A DNA stretch of 64,000 nt from Arthrobacter sp. PGP41 (GTDB lineage Bacteria; Actinomycetota; Actinomycetes; Actinomycetales; Micrococcaceae): the NCBI RefSeq assembly GCF_002953935.1, contig NZ_CP026514.1, positions 2,604,001 to 2,668,000 of the forward strand. Reading direction: 5' to 3'. The notes beneath the pieces are model-generated. The model saw nothing but the letters and a program-made list of their open reading frames with translations, had not been told where the DNA came from and did no database searches. Below, one piece after another: positions 17,048 to 26,041 of the stretch. How positions within the stretch are numbered: the stretch's first letter is position 1; every line of letters begins with the position of its first letter. The position numbers were made by a program, and so were the translations under genes.

Positions 17048-18247
17048 TCAACTGGTTGCCTTGCCGCGTTTCCAGCCGCCCCGCTCCGAGACCGCCAGCC
17101 CCAGTAGACCCAACCGGCCCAAGCCTGCCCGGACGGATTCCTGGCCCAGGCCCGCGACCACGGAGAGCTTTTCGACGGACGTCGTGGAGCGCAACGGCAG
17201 GGCGTCCAGGAGAATCAAATCCTCCAGGGTCAATCCGTCCTGCACGGCGGCCTGGCCCTGGCGCACTTCCGGAAGGGAAGAACCACTGGGTCCCGCCAGT
17301 TCGGCAACCTCGGCGGCGTCCGTCACGCAAACGGCCCCTCCATCCCGAAGAAGGCGGTGGCAGCCAGCTGAGTTGGCGCTGTGTACGGATCCAGGAACAG
17401 CACCGACAGCACGGCCAAGGGTCTCGGCATGGTGGGCGGTGTTCAGCGCCCCGGACCGCCACCTTGCCTCGACGACGACGGTCACGGCTGACAGCGCGGC
17501 AATGATGCGGTTGCGCTGGAGGAACCTGTAGCGGGTGGGCGCGGACCCCGGGGGAACCTCGGCGAGGACTGCGCCCTGGTTGCACACGGCCCGCAGGAGG
17601 TCCTCGTTTCCCGAGGGGTAGAACCGGTCCACTCCCCCGGCCATCACCGCTATGGTCGGAAGGGCATCCGACGCCCCGGCAAGGGCCGCCCGGTGGGCAT
17701 GGGCATCTATGCCGTAGGCACCGCCGGACACTACGGTGAATCCTCGCTGGGCCAGGGAGTAGGCGATATCGCCCGTGACCGAGGCTCCATAGCTTGTGCT
17801 GTCCCTGGACCCCACGAGGGCAACGGCGGTGGCCGCACCGGGAAGGTTCTGTTCCTGGCCCCGCCACCAGAGGCAGATGGGCTCCTGGATTCCGAGGTCT
17901 GCCAGCTGGGCAGGCCACAGGTCGTCTGACGGAATGATCAGGCGCCCGCCGAGCCGCGCCATGGTTGCAAGGTCGCGTTCAGGAGCGAGGTCGGGGATGC
18001 GGGGCTTCCAGCGCTTGAGTGCGTTGGCCATCCCGGCCCAACCCGCAGCCGGCCCGCCGTCCGTGAGGAGTGCGGTAATCTCCTGCTCCACATCCGGACC
18101 CGCCGCCACCTGGCCGGTAGCGATCCGCAGTGCGTCCACGGCCCCGGCAACCTGCACAAGGGCCAGTCCTGCGGCGTCCTGCGGCTCCATCAACCGCGAG
18201 AGGGCGGCACGGGAACGCCGTTCGATGTCCCTGGCTACTTCAGTCAT
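17048..18247 (-). CDS. dprA: DNA-processing protein DprA
   Basis: Binds single-stranded DNA and loads RecA in transformation; also called Smf. The 399-residue protein has an N-terminal helical part, the Rossmann-like DprA core with LVGSRDSTSYG, VSGGAYGIDAHAHRAAL, VMAGGVDRFYP and GSVHSANSAGCHRLL, and a C-terminal winged helix (DLILLDALPLRSTTSVEKLS). I chose ATG 18247, overlapping the comM stop by 4 bases (ATGA). Upstream in-frame sequence lies inside comM. Confidence 0.93.
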   Translation of the reverse strand: MTEVARDIERRSRAALSRLMEPQDAAGLALVQVAGAVDALRIATGQVAAGPDVEQEITALLTDGGPAAGWAGMANALKRWKPRIPDLAPERDLATMARLGGRLIIPSDDLWPAQLADLGIQEPICLWWRGQEQNLPGAATAVALVGSRDSTSYGASVTGDIAYSLAQRGFTVVSGGAYGIDAHAHRAALAGASDALPTIAVMAGGVDRFYPSGNEDLLRAVCNQGAVLAEVPPGSAPTRYRFLQRNRIIAALSAVTVVVEARWRSGALNTAHHAETLGRAVGAVPGSVHSANSAGCHRLLRDGGAVCVTDAAEVAELAGPSGSSLPEVRQGQAAVQDGLTLEDLILLDALPLRSTTSVEKLSVVAGLGQESVRAGLGRLGLLGLAVSERGGWKRGKATS

Positions 18248-19788
18248 GCCGCGGCCGCCGCTGCCTGCCGAAGGCCCAGGGCCTGCCCGATATCGTTGGT
18301 GTCCGGCTGATCCCGGTGCCCGAGGTCTGCCAGGGTCCACGCCAGCCGGAGCACACGATCGTAGCCGCGGGCGGTGAGGACGCCCCGTTCCAGCGAATGG
18401 TCCAGGATGCGGGTGACGGCCGCCGGCAACCTAAGCTCACCCCGCAGAACGCGGCCCGGGACCTGCGCATTGGTCTCCAGCCCATAGGGCGCCAGCCGCT
18501 CGAGCTGCCGCCCCCGTGCGCCGCGCACCCGGCACGCCACGGTGGCCGTATCTTCCTCCGCTCCCGCCTGCCCGAAGTCGGCCAGCGAAACCCGTTCCAC
18601 CTGCAGCTGGATGTCCACGCGGTCCAGGAGCGGCCCGGACATCCTGGCGAGGTACCGCCGCCGCATCATGGGTGTGCAGGTGCAGTCGAGTCCCTTTCCG
18701 GAAGCTTTGCCGCAGGGGCAGGGATTTGCCGCGAGGACCAGCTGGAAGCGGGCTGGATAGGCTGCGGTTCCGGCTGACCGGTGGATCACCAGCTCGCCGC
18801 TTTCCAGCGGTTGGCGCAGCGCGTCCAGCACCCGGCGCTCGTATTCCGGGGCCTCGTCAAGGAACAGGACCCCCCGATGTGCCCGGGAGGCCGCCCCAGG
18901 CCTGGGAAGCCCTGAACCGCCGCCAATGATGGCAGCCGCGGTTGCCGAGTGGTGCGGGCTTTCGAACGGCGGCCGCCGGAGCAGCTGGACTGAAGAGGAA
19001 GGCAGCCCGCACAGCGAATGGATGGCTGTAACCTCCATGGACTCATGGTCGCCAAGATCGGGCAGGAGCCCGGGCAGGCGTTCCGCCAGCATGGTTTTCC
19101 CCGCGCCCGGCGGACCTGTCAGGAGAAGATGGTGCGCTCCCGCTGCCGCCACCTCCAAGGCACGCCGCGCATCGCCCTGGCCGGAGACATCGGCCATATC
19201 GGGGTACACCCCCGATTCGCCGGTTGCCCCGCCGGTGGCGTCCGCGTCCTCGGGATCGAAATCCAGCGCGAGCCCCTGGGGGTCCGCGCCGAAGTCCAGC
19301 GCCAGCCTGGCCAATGTGCTGTACCCCCGCACCCTGGCATCAGGAACCAGGGCCGCCTCCGCGAAGTTCGCCTGCGCCACGACGATGTCCGGATACCCGG
19401 CCTGCACCGAGGCCATCACGGCCGGAAGGATGCCCCTGACCGGGCGCAGCCTCCCGTCCAGCCCAAGCTCTGCAATGAACACAGTCCGCCCGGTGGGTTT
19501 GATGTCATTGGCGGCGCGGAGCACTGCCATGGTGACGGCAAGATCGAAACCCGAACCGCGTTTGGGCAACGAAGCGGGGATAAGGTTCGCGGTGATTTTC
19601 CTCCGGCTCAGGGGAATCCCGGAGTTCTTCGCGGCGGACCGGATGCGCTCCTTCGCCTCGTTGAGGGAAGCGTCCGGCAGGCCGAGGAGGACGAACGCCG
19701 GAAGGGTCTGGCCGATGTCGGCCTCAACCTCCACCATGTACCCGTTCAGCCCCACCAGGGCAATGGAGTAGGTGCGGCCCAGGGGCAC
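18244..19788 (-). CDS. comM: YifB/ComM-type AAA+ ATPase (Mg-chelatase-like)
   Basis: 514 residues. N-terminal ChlI-like Lon-protease-fold domain (about 20-140), AAA+ domain with Walker A LTGPPGAGKTMLAERLPG (about 220) and Walker B GVLFLDEAPE (about 305), a CPCG/CTCT cysteine cluster (about 360-375) and the C-terminal Mg-chelatase helical domain. In Vibrio ComM is a branch-migration helicase for natural transformation. GTG start directly follows the yraN stop. Confidence 0.93.
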   Translation of the reverse strand: MPLGRTYSIALVGLNGYMVEVEADIGQTLPAFVLLGLPDASLNEAKERIRSAAKNSGIPLSRRKITANLIPASLPKRGSGFDLAVTMAVLRAANDIKPTGRTVFIAELGLDGRLRPVRGILPAVMASVQAGYPDIVVAQANFAEAALVPDARVRGYSTLARLALDFGADPQGLALDFDPEDADATGGATGESGVYPDMADVSGQGDARRALEVAAAGAHHLLLTGPPGAGKTMLAERLPGLLPDLGDHESMEVTAIHSLCGLPSSSVQLLRRPPFESPHHSATAAAIIGGGSGLPRPGAASRAHRGVLFLDEAPEYERRVLDALRQPLESGELVIHRSAGTAAYPARFQLVLAANPCPCGKASGKGLDCTCTPMMRRRYLARMSGPLLDRVDIQLQVERVSLADFGQAGAEEDTATVACRVRGARGRQLERLAPYGLETNAQVPGRVLRGELRLPAAVTRILDHSLERGVLTARGYDRVLRLAWTLADLGHRDQPDTNDIGQALGLRQAAAAAA

Positions 19789-20145
19789 TTATCCCACCCC
19801 CTTGAGGTGTTCCACCAAGGGTGTCCCGCGGCCGTCGTCAATTACCGCGATGACGTCCACTCGCCGCAGCGGCATGCGCAGCTCCCTGTCCCGGCACCAG
19901 GCAGCTCCAAGCCGGTGGAGCCGCGCAAGTTTTTCCGGGCCCACGGCTTCGAAGGGATGGCCGTAGTCGAGGGTGCGGCGGGTCTTTACTTCGGCGATGA
20001 CCAGGGCGTCGCCGTCGAGGGCAACTATGTCTATTTCGCCTTCGGTGCAGCGCCAGTTACGCTCAACCACCAGCATGCCCAGGGTTTCAAGGTAGCCGGC
20101 GGCGAGGTCCTCGCCGTGCCGGCCCAACAGGTCTTTCGATTTCAT
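19789..20145 (-). CDS. yraN: YraN/UPF0102 family putative endonuclease
   Basis: 118-residue protein with a restriction-endonuclease-like fold: GRHGEDLAAGYLETLG, then NWRCTEGEIDIVALDGDALVIAEVKTRR, holding the E..D..E-x-K nuclease residues. The cellular role is not settled; its family sits beside comM and dprA in many bacteria. ATG 20145 has GGAGG 6 bases upstream. It runs directly into comM. Confidence 0.9.
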   Translation of the reverse strand: MKSKDLLGRHGEDLAAGYLETLGMLVVERNWRCTEGEIDIVALDGDALVIAEVKTRRTLDYGHPFEAVGPEKLARLHRLGAAWCRDRELRMPLRRVDVIAVIDDGRGTPLVEHLKGVG

Positions 20146-20282
20146 TTCTACCTCCGCAACCAGCCTGTGATGGCTGCAGCACGGAGGATAGGACGATGAC
20201 CGCCTAAGTGGATTAAGTGCGGTCAGGTGCCCCTGTGCAGGAGGAGTCCGCCGTACAGCAGCCCAGTCCGGAGGGACGGGAG

Positions 20283-20609
20283 CTAGTTACCCAGGTCGAC
20301 GTCCTTGGGCAGGGCGAGTTCCTCGTTGCGGGGCAGCTCTTCGACGTTGACGTCCTTGAACGTGAGGACCCGGACGCTCTTGACGAACCTGGCCGAGCGG
20401 TAGACGTCCCACACCCACGCGTCCTGCAGGGTGAGGTCGAAGTAGACCTCGCCGTCGGCGCTGCGCGCCTGCAGGTCAACATGGTTGGCCAGGTAGAAGC
20501 GGCGTTCGGTCTCGACAACATAGCTGAACAATCCGACCACGTCCCGGTATTCACGGTAGAGCTGGAGCTCCATGTCGGTTTCGTAGTTTTCAAGATCCTC
20601 AGCACTCAT
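20283..20609 (-). CDS. DUF2469 family protein
   Basis: 108-residue conserved actinobacterial protein, the Rv2901c family, of unknown function. Conserved-looking start MSAEDLENYETDMELQLYRE is followed by a beta-rich middle and an acidic end. It lies between rnhB and yraN as in Mycobacterium. 137 bases to yraN hold no clear gene. Confidence 0.88.
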   Translation of the reverse strand: MSAEDLENYETDMELQLYREYRDVVGLFSYVVETERRFYLANHVDLQARSADGEVYFDLTLQDAWVWDVYRSARFVKSVRVLTFKDVNVEELPRNEELALPKDVDLGN

Positions 20610-20660
20610 GCTTCCATCTTGCCACCATCCGCGGGGCGGCTGGCGCCCGCGCCGGAGGAC

Positions 20661-21446
20661 TCAGGCGTCGCCGGCGGAATCTTCACCATCCGGATCCTGC
20701 CCGTCCGGCAGCCCGCCGTCGAGCAGGTCCCCGCCGAGCAGGCGCCAGCTGACCCGGTGGTAGGGCGTCGGCCCGGCAGCGCGTAGCACGTCGCGGTGCA
20801 GGGCCGTAGCGTAGCCCTTGTTGATGTCCCAGCCAAAGTCCGGGAACTGGGCGTGCAGTTCCCGCATCATCCGGTCCCGTTCAACTTTGGCGATAACGCT
20901 TGCCGCTGCGACGCTCAAGCACTGCATGTCGGCTTTGATCTTGGTGTGCACGGGGGCGTCACAGCTGGCCTCGAAAACCGGTTCGTCGAACAGTGACAGC
21001 TGCTCGGCGGGGGAAAGCCAGTTGTGGCTACCGTCCAGGAGCACCGCCTCCGGACGGATGCCTGCCTCGAGAACCTCCCGCCAGGCCCGTGTTCCGGCAA
21101 GGCGCAGGGCGGCAATGATGCCGATGGAGTCGATTTCCTGGGCGGAGGCATGGCCCACTGCCGATGCCACGCTCCAGCGGCGCACAAGCGGTTCGATCCG
21201 TTCCCGTTCGGCGGGGCTTAGGAGCTTGCTGTCCCGCACGCCGGCCAGCGGCTTCTGGCGTTCCAGGTCCACAACCGCAATGCCCACACTCACCGGCCCG
21301 GCAAGGGCACCCCGCCCCACTTCGTCCACCCCTGCGAGGTACCGTATCCCCTGCGCTTTGAAGGTCCGCTCGTGCCTCAACGTAGGGGCCTTTGAGCGCG
21401 CGGGCACCCTGGTGGAACCCGTCCCGGGCCTGACTGCCGTGGACAT
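20661..21446 (-). CDS. rnhB: Ribonuclease HII
   Basis: Cuts RNA in RNA-DNA hybrids and removes misincorporated ribonucleotides. 261 residues. The core has [13 protein letters not shown] (catalytic Asp and Glu, about residue 40), [11 protein letters not shown], the Asp in VLLDGSHNW, and [22 protein letters not shown] with the last catalytic Asp. About 30 basic N-terminal residues and a Gly/Asp-rich C-terminal tail (after about 235) extend beyond the usual core. It starts 2 bases after the lepB stop. Confidence 0.94.
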   Translation of the reverse strand: MSTAVRPGTGSTRVPARSKAPTLRHERTFKAQGIRYLAGVDEVGRGALAGPVSVGIAVVDLERQKPLAGVRDSKLLSPAERERIEPLVRRWSVASAVGHASAQEIDSIGIIAALRLAGTRAWREVLEAGIRPEAVLLDGSHNWLSPAEQLSLFDEPVFEASCDAPVHTKIKADMQCLSVAAASVIAKVERDRMMRELHAQFPDFGWDINKGYATALHRDVLRAAGPTPYHRVSWRLLGGDLLDGGLPDGQDPDGEDSAGDA

Positions 21447-21448
21447 GG

Positions 21449-22276
21449 TCAGGGCGCCGCCGGCACGTTCCGGAACACGTCCGGGTAGTTGCCAAGGGTG
21501 GTGATGCGGTTCAGCGGCCAGGCAATGACCGCCGCCTTGCCTTCAAGGTCGTCAAGGTCGACGAACCCGCCGTCGGAATCCATGTGGGCGCGGGAGTCGG
21601 CGGAGTGGTTCCGGTTGTCGCCCATCACCCATACCTTCCCTTCAGGGACAACTACATCGAAGCTGCGGATCTGCGGGACCTCGGCGGGGTTGACGTAGCT
21701 TTCGTTGATTGCGGTCCCGTTAATCGTCAGTTTACCGCCGGCATCGCAGCAGACCACGTGGTCCCCCGGCAGTCCGATGACCCTTTTGACCAGGTGCTGT
21801 TCAGAGTTGTCCGGCAGCAGGCCAACGAATGTCAGGCCGTCCTGGATCCAGGTGAAGGGCCCCTGCTCCTTTTCCGGCGCAGCAGGCAGCCAGCCCTTGG
21901 TGTCCCGGAAAACCACCACGTCGCCGCGGGTAAGCGAGAACGGTTCAGGCACCAGGAGGTTGACGAATATGCGGTCGTCGACGTCCAGCGTCTTGACCAT
22001 GGACTCGGACGGGATAAAGAACGCCCGGAACAGGAATGTCTTGATAAGGAAGGACAGCACGACGGCGATCACCACCACAGTGGCGACTTCCTTCAGCCAG
22101 GCAAGGACGGGGCTGCCATTAGGTTTCCCGGCCGCCCTGGCGGCGGAGCGGCTGTCCGCTGCGGCGGGAGCAGGCGCCTCGGGATCCTGGGCGGCCGTCA
22201 CGGGGACTGCCTCGGAGGGCGTGCCCGAAGCCCCGTCCTGACGTGGTTCAGGAATCCGCGCGTGGTTCTCGGGCAT
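21449..22276 (-). CDS. lepB: Signal peptidase I (first downstream copy of a tandem pair)
   Basis: Membrane protease that removes Sec signal peptides. 275 residues: a low-complexity Ala/Pro-rich cytoplasmic N-terminus (1-55), one membrane segment (about 60-85, [20 protein letters not shown]), catalytic Ser in [11 protein letters not shown], catalytic Lys in [11 protein letters not shown], and [14 protein letters not shown] directly follows the TAG of the other lepB. Both copies hold the Ser-Lys dyad. Confidence 0.94.
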   Translation of the reverse strand: MPENHARIPEPRQDGASGTPSEAVPVTAAQDPEAPAPAAADSRSAARAAGKPNGSPVLAWLKEVATVVVIAVVLSFLIKTFLFRAFFIPSESMVKTLDVDDRIFVNLLVPEPFSLTRGDVVVFRDTKGWLPAAPEKEQGPFTWIQDGLTFVGLLPDNSEQHLVKRVIGLPGDHVVCCDAGGKLTINGTAINESYVNPAEVPQIRSFDVVVPEGKVWVMGDNRNHSADSRAHMDSDGGFVDLDDLEGKAAVIAWPLNRITTLGNYPDVFRNVPAAP

Positions 22277-22954
22277 CTACTGTCCGTTCTCTGTTGTTGG
22301 TCCTGCCGCAGGCGGACGTGGTACTGAAGCAAATCTATCAAGCGGCCAGATGATCTGGACCGGCCTGCCGATAACCCTGTCCAGCGGAACCATGCCGCCA
22401 CCGGGGGCACCGAGCAGGCTTCGGGAATCGGCGGACAGTGACCGGTGGTCACCCATCAGCCAGAGGCGCCCCTCGGGGACCACGACGCTGAACTTCTGGG
22501 CGCTGGGTGCGTCGCCGCTGAAAATGTACGGCTCTTGCAATGGCCGGCCGTTCACCGTCACGTTGCCCCCGGCGTCGCAGCAGGCAACCGAATCACCCGG
22601 CACACCGATGACCCTTTTGATGTAGGTTGTGTCGCTGCCCGCGAGGCCGGCCCATTGGGTAATGGCAGCCGCCGCATCCATGAAGGGGCCGTTGCCGCTT
22701 TTGAGCGGAGCAAAAGTACCGCGGCCGTCAAAGACGACGATATCCCCGCGCCGGACCGGTTCATCCCGGAAGTCGGTCCGGGAAACCAGGATGCGGTCCC
22801 CGCCTTCCAGCCCGGGCTCCATGGACGCTGACGGGATGAAGTAGATATCGAACCACAGGGACCGGACCAGTCCGCTGACGGCAACAGCCAGGAAGACGGC
22901 GAGGAACGCAAAACGCCAGCCCATTTTTCGGGGCTGGCGTTTTGTCTGGTCCAT
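22277..22954 (-). CDS. lepB: Signal peptidase I (second copy, nearer rplS)
   Basis: 225 residues with a short basic N-terminus (MDQTKRQPRKMGWR), one membrane segment (about 14-32), catalytic Ser in FIPSASMEPGL, Lys in YIKRVIGVPGD, and GDHRSLSADSR where the sister has [12 protein letters not shown] chose ATG 22954 with AGGA 8 bases upstream; a longer frame would run into rplS. An unusual perfect hairpin lies within codons 4-15. The two copies have clearly diverged and may prefer different substrates. Confidence 0.92.
   Translation of the reverse strand: MDQTKRQPRKMGWRFAFLAVFLAVAVSGLVRSLWFDIYFIPSASMEPGLEGGDRILVSRTDFRDEPVRRGDIVVFDGRGTFAPLKSGNGPFMDAAAAITQWAGLAGSDTTYIKRVIGVPGDSVACCDAGGNVTVNGRPLQEPYIFSGDAPSAQKFSVVVPEGRLWLMGDHRSLSADSRSLLGAPGGGMVPLDRVIGRPVQIIWPLDRFASVPRPPAAGPTTENGQ
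22909..22944 (-). terminator. Terminator-like hairpin inside the start of lepB (second copy)
   Basis: A perfect 14-bp inverted repeat (22909-22922 with 22931-22944) has an 8-base loop. On the minus strand the 3' arm ends GGCGTTTTG. It begins 10 bases inside the coding sequence and about 100 bases after rplS. It looks like an attenuator or the rplS terminator. Confidence 0.7.
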
Positions 22955-23039
22955 GGTCCGTATCCTGGGCGCTGGTGCTGGATGGCTCCGGCGCTGGCCG
23001 GATACGGCTGCGGCCCAGCCTCTGTAGGTCCGAAGGGAC

Positions 23040-23399
23040 TTACTTGGCGGTGCTGAAGTCGCGCTTTTCCTTGATCTTTGCAGCCTTACCGCGCAGTGCA
23101 CGCATGTAGTAAAGCTTGGCGCGGCGGACGTCACCCTTGGTGACGACCTCGATCTTTTCGATGATCGGGGAGTGAACCGGGAAGGTACGCTCCACGCCGA
23201 CACCGAAGGACACCTTGCGGACGGTGAAGGTTTCGCGAACACCCTCGCCCTGGCGGCCCAGGACGAAGCCCTGGAATACCTGGACACGGGTGTTCTTGCC
23301 TTCGATGATGTTCACGTGAACCTTGAGGGTGTCACCGGCGCGGAACGCGGGAACATCGGTACGCAGCGAGGCTGCATCGACGGAATCGAGAATATGCAT
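23040..23399 (-). CDS. rplS: 50S ribosomal protein L19
   Basis: 119-residue ribosomal protein at the 30S-50S interface. Typical sequence: [19 protein letters not shown], then [30 protein letters not shown], and [22 protein letters not shown] at the C-terminus. ATG 23399 has AGGAG about 9 bases upstream. It has its own upstream region separate from trmD. Confidence 0.98.
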   Translation of the reverse strand: MHILDSVDAASLRTDVPAFRAGDTLKVHVNIIEGKNTRVQVFQGFVLGRQGEGVRETFTVRKVSFGVGVERTFPVHSPIIEKIEVVTKGDVRRAKLYYMRALRGKAAKIKEKRDFSTAK

Positions 23400-23670
23400 G
23401 ATGTGCACTCCTGGTGAACGCCACAGGTCATTCACTTTGGGTCACGGCAGGCAAGCCCGGACGCTGGTGGCGTACCGGAGATTGCTGCCGAAAGTTAAGT
23501 GGTCCGGCCGCTTCACTGGTTGACGGGGCCGGTTGTCTTAGCTGTTGGTTGCGCTCCCCCTGTGGCAGGTGCGGACCCAGCAGACACAAGGACTAATTTT
23601 GCCACATTGCGGAGGTTACAGCCAATCCCCGGGGCCGCCGCCGAAAGAATGGCCGCCCCGCCCCCCCGTC
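23400..23670 (-). promoter_or_regulatory. rplS leader and promoter region
   Basis: 271 bases between trmD and rplS without a gene. On the minus strand TTGGCT (23625-23620) and CAAAAT (23601-23596) are 18 bases apart, a plausible promoter that would give a leader of about 190 bases. Long leaders before ribosomal protein genes often bind the protein product; I see no proven structure. Confidence 0.45.
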
Positions 23671-24495
23671 CTAGGACGTGGATGAGTCCGTTCGGGCGCC
23701 ATCGGCACCGGAGCGGCGGCGCAGGCGTCCGTCGACGACGTCGTATCCCAGCTCCTGCAGTTCGGCGCGGTCCGCGCGTGGCAGCTTTCCGGCGTCGAAC
23801 GTTTCGAGGAGGTCCGGCCGGCGCTCCGCCGTCCGGCGGAACTGCTCGTGCCGGCGCCACTGCGCGATCTTGCCATGGTTGCCGCTCAACAGGACGGCCG
23901 GCACTTCACGTTCACGCCACACGGACGGCTTGGTATAGACGGGATACTCCAGGAGCCCGTCGGAGTGGGATTCCTCCACCAGCGATTCGGGATTGCCCAC
24001 CACGCCCGGCAGGAGGCGGCCGATGGCCTCCACCATGGCCAGGACTGCCACCTCGCCGCCGTTCAGGACGTAGTCTCCCAGGCTGACGGGGCGGACGTCG
24101 AAGTACTCCCGGGACCACTCGATCACGCGTTCGTCAATGCCTTCGTAGCGTCCGCAGGCGAACGCCAAGTGCTCCTGTTCCGCCAGTTCGTAGGCCAGTG
24201 CCTGGGTGAAGCGTTCCCCGGCGGGCGAGGGAACAATCAATACCGGCCTGGCCGCCCCTTCCGGGCGGTCCTCGGCAATGGAGCCCAGGGCCTGCGCCCA
24301 CGGTTCGGGCTTCATGACCATGCCGGCACCACCGCCGTAGGGGGTGTCATCCACCGTCCGGTGACGGTCCGTGGTGAAGGAGCGGAGATCGTGGACACGC
24401 AGGTCCAGGATCCCGTCCTGCCTGGCCTTGCCGATCAGCGACAGCTCCAGGGGTGCCAGGTACTCCGGGAAGATGCTGACGACGTCGATCCGCAT
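23671..24495 (-). CDS. trmD: tRNA (guanine-N1)-methyltransferase
   Basis: Methylates G37 of tRNAs to prevent frameshifting. 274 residues: [33 protein letters not shown], the knotted SAM site [16 protein letters not shown] and [15 protein letters not shown], then [27 protein letters not shown] abuts the rimM stop. The last 15 residues (Arg/Ser/Asp-rich) extend past the core. Confidence 0.97.
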   Translation of the reverse strand: MRIDVVSIFPEYLAPLELSLIGKARQDGILDLRVHDLRSFTTDRHRTVDDTPYGGGAGMVMKPEPWAQALGSIAEDRPEGAARPVLIVPSPAGERFTQALAYELAEQEHLAFACGRYEGIDERVIEWSREYFDVRPVSLGDYVLNGGEVAVLAMVEAIGRLLPGVVGNPESLVEESHSDGLLEYPVYTKPSVWREREVPAVLLSGNHGKIAQWRRHEQFRRTAERRPDLLETFDAGKLPRADRAELQELGYDVVDGRLRRRSGADGARTDSSTS

Positions 24496-25044
24496 CTACG
24501 CTTTGCCTTCCGGTTCCGAAGGGGCTGCTTCGGCATCCGCGTTCAGCTCGAAAAGACCCTCAGGCGGCGTGAGGAGGATGTAGCCCTCCTCGATATTGAC
24601 TTCGGGAACAATCTGCTCGACGAACGGAACCAGGATCTCGCCGCCTTCCGGCGTGGTGACCATCAGCAGGTCCTGCGCGGCCCCGGTGTTGAGGGCGGCA
24701 ACCTTGCCTACAACGGTTGAGCCCACCCGGGCCTCCAGGCCAACGAGCTCGTGCTCGTACCAGCCCTCGTCGTCGTCCTCGTCCAGCTCCTCGGTTTCGA
24801 TGAAGAGCTTGGCGCCGCGGAGGGTTTCCGCTTCATTGCGGGTTTCGATCCCGTCGAAGCCCAGCAGCAGGATGTCCTTGTTCCAGCGGGCACTGTTCAC
24901 AGTGAGCGGGCCCGCGGCCGCCGGTTCAACCATGAACTCGGTGCCCGGGACGAACCGGTCCTCAGGGGCATCGGTCAGGACCTGGACCGTTACTTCCCCG
25001 CGGATGCCATGGGGTTTGCCGATTCGTGCCACCTGAAGCTGCAT
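24496..25044 (-). CDS. rimM: 16S rRNA processing protein RimM
   Basis: Ribosome assembly factor for the 30S head, binding protein S19. 182 residues: N-terminal RimM barrel starting VARIGKPHGIRGEVTV, then a PRC-barrel domain (about 100-165: YEHELVGLEARVGSTVVGKV, VPFVEQIVPEVNIEEGYI). ATG 25044 has GAGG 6 bases upstream. The linker and tail are very acidic. It is immediately upstream of trmD. Confidence 0.95.
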   Translation of the reverse strand: MQLQVARIGKPHGIRGEVTVQVLTDAPEDRFVPGTEFMVEPAAAGPLTVNSARWNKDILLLGFDGIETRNEAETLRGAKLFIETEELDEDDDEGWYEHELVGLEARVGSTVVGKVAALNTGAAQDLLMVTTPEGGEILVPFVEQIVPEVNIEEGYILLTPPEGLFELNADAEAAPSEPEGKA

Positions 25045-25094
25045 GTGTTCCTCTGTTCGGATTGTGGTTAGTCCACGGTGTTCTGGTGAAAGCA

Positions 25095-25131
25095 CTCCGG
25101 CCCCTCCACCGCGTTGGTGGAGGGGCCGGAG
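25095..25131. repeat. Perfect inverted repeat between khpA and rimM
   Basis: A 16-bp perfect stem (25095-25110 with 25116-25131) with a 5-base loop. No T run follows on either strand (TGCTTTCACC on the minus strand), so it may be a weak terminator, an RNA-processing or stability element. It lies inside the rpsP-khpA-rimM-trmD operon. Confidence 0.7.
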
Positions 25132-25154
25132 CTAGAACTGGTATTGCCGAGCGC

Positions 25155-25397
25155 TCAGCGGCGGCGGTCGGTATCGACGACGTCGACCCGCACCGGCTCC
25201 CCGCCGGCCAGGGCTGCCACCACGGTGCGCAGTGCACGCGCCGTGCGGCCCTGGCGGCCAATCACCCGTCCGAGGTCGTCCTGGTGAACACGCACTTCGA
25301 GGGTGTCCCCGCGGCGGTTGTTCTTGGAGCTGACCTTGACGTCATCCGGGGAATCAACGATTCCGCGGACCAGGTGTTCCAGCGCTTCTGCCAGCAA
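25155..25397 (-). CDS. khpA: KH-domain RNA-binding protein KhpA
   Basis: 80-residue single KH domain protein: EALEHLVRGIVDSPDDVKV, then the KH loop LGRVIGRQGRTARALRTVV and DVVDTDRRR at the end. It matches the family (Rv2908c) in length and in its place between rpsP and rimM. I chose TTG 25397, one base after the rpsP stop, because upstream sequence overlaps rpsP. Partner of KhpB in other Gram-positives. Confidence 0.92.
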   Translation of the reverse strand: MLAEALEHLVRGIVDSPDDVKVSSKNNRRGDTLEVRVHQDDLGRVIGRQGRTARALRTVVAALAGGEPVRVDVVDTDRRR

Positions 25398-25398
25398 T

Positions 25399-25821
25399 CT
25401 ACTCAGCCTCGGTGGTCTCTGCTTCGGCCTCGGCAGGTGCTTCGGCTGCATCAGACTTGGATGCCTTCTTGGTGATGGCTTCCGGGATGATCACGGAACC
25501 CTTTTCCGGGGCAACGAAGGCTGCCTTCTCGGACTTGGTCTTCAGGGTGCCTTCCTGGCCCGGCAGGCCCTTGAACTTCTGCCAGTCACCGGTGATCTTG
25601 AGGATCGCGGCGACCTGCTCGGACGGCTGGGCGCCGACGGACAGCCAGTACTGGGCACGCTCGGAGTTGACCTCGATGTATGAGGGCTCTTCGGTGGGGT
25701 GGTACTTGCCGATTTCTTCGATGGCACGGCCGTCACGCTTGGTGCGTGAGTCCGCGACGACGATGCGGTAGTACGGTGCGCGCATCTTGCCAAAGCGCTT
25801 AAGGCGAATCTTTACGGCCAC
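25399..25821 (-). CDS. rpsP: 30S ribosomal protein S16
   Basis: 140-residue 30S protein. The start [19 protein letters not shown] is canonical, so I use GTG 25821; AGGAG lies 11 bases before it. A GTG four codons earlier overlaps that AGGAG. The core ends near residue 85, and a long tail rich in Ala and Glu (to 140) follows, common in Actinobacteria. First gene of the rpsP-khpA-rimM-trmD operon. Confidence 0.96.
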   Translation of the reverse strand: MAVKIRLKRFGKMRAPYYRIVVADSRTKRDGRAIEEIGKYHPTEEPSYIEVNSERAQYWLSVGAQPSEQVAAILKITGDWQKFKGLPGQEGTLKTKSEKAAFVAPEKGSVIIPEAITKKASKSDAAEAPAEAEAETTEAE

Positions 25822-26041
25822 TGTTGTGGTCACTCCTGTTTCAGAAAAAGGGGGTGAACCCGGCTTTCTGCACCCGTGGGGCGGGCCATACTTGCAGGTT
25901 CGAAGGACAGGATCCTGACGCGGAGAGAGGGGCCACGCAGATCGAGTACCTGTTTATTGTGCCAGATCAGCGTCCGGATTTCGACTTGACACGTCCCGGC
26001 GCGGCCCCGCCCTGTCCGGACAGCAGATGGGCGGCAACGGC

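Noticed and set aside
16044..17531. 495-codon plus-strand open frame
   Set aside because: Antisense to xerC and dprA; composition is atypical and no domain is seen.
4316..25131. The word CCCTCCACCGCG shared by hairpins at 4316 and 25099 as a repeat family
   Set aside because: Two short matches in GC-rich stems can arise by chance, and the rest of the two hairpins differs.
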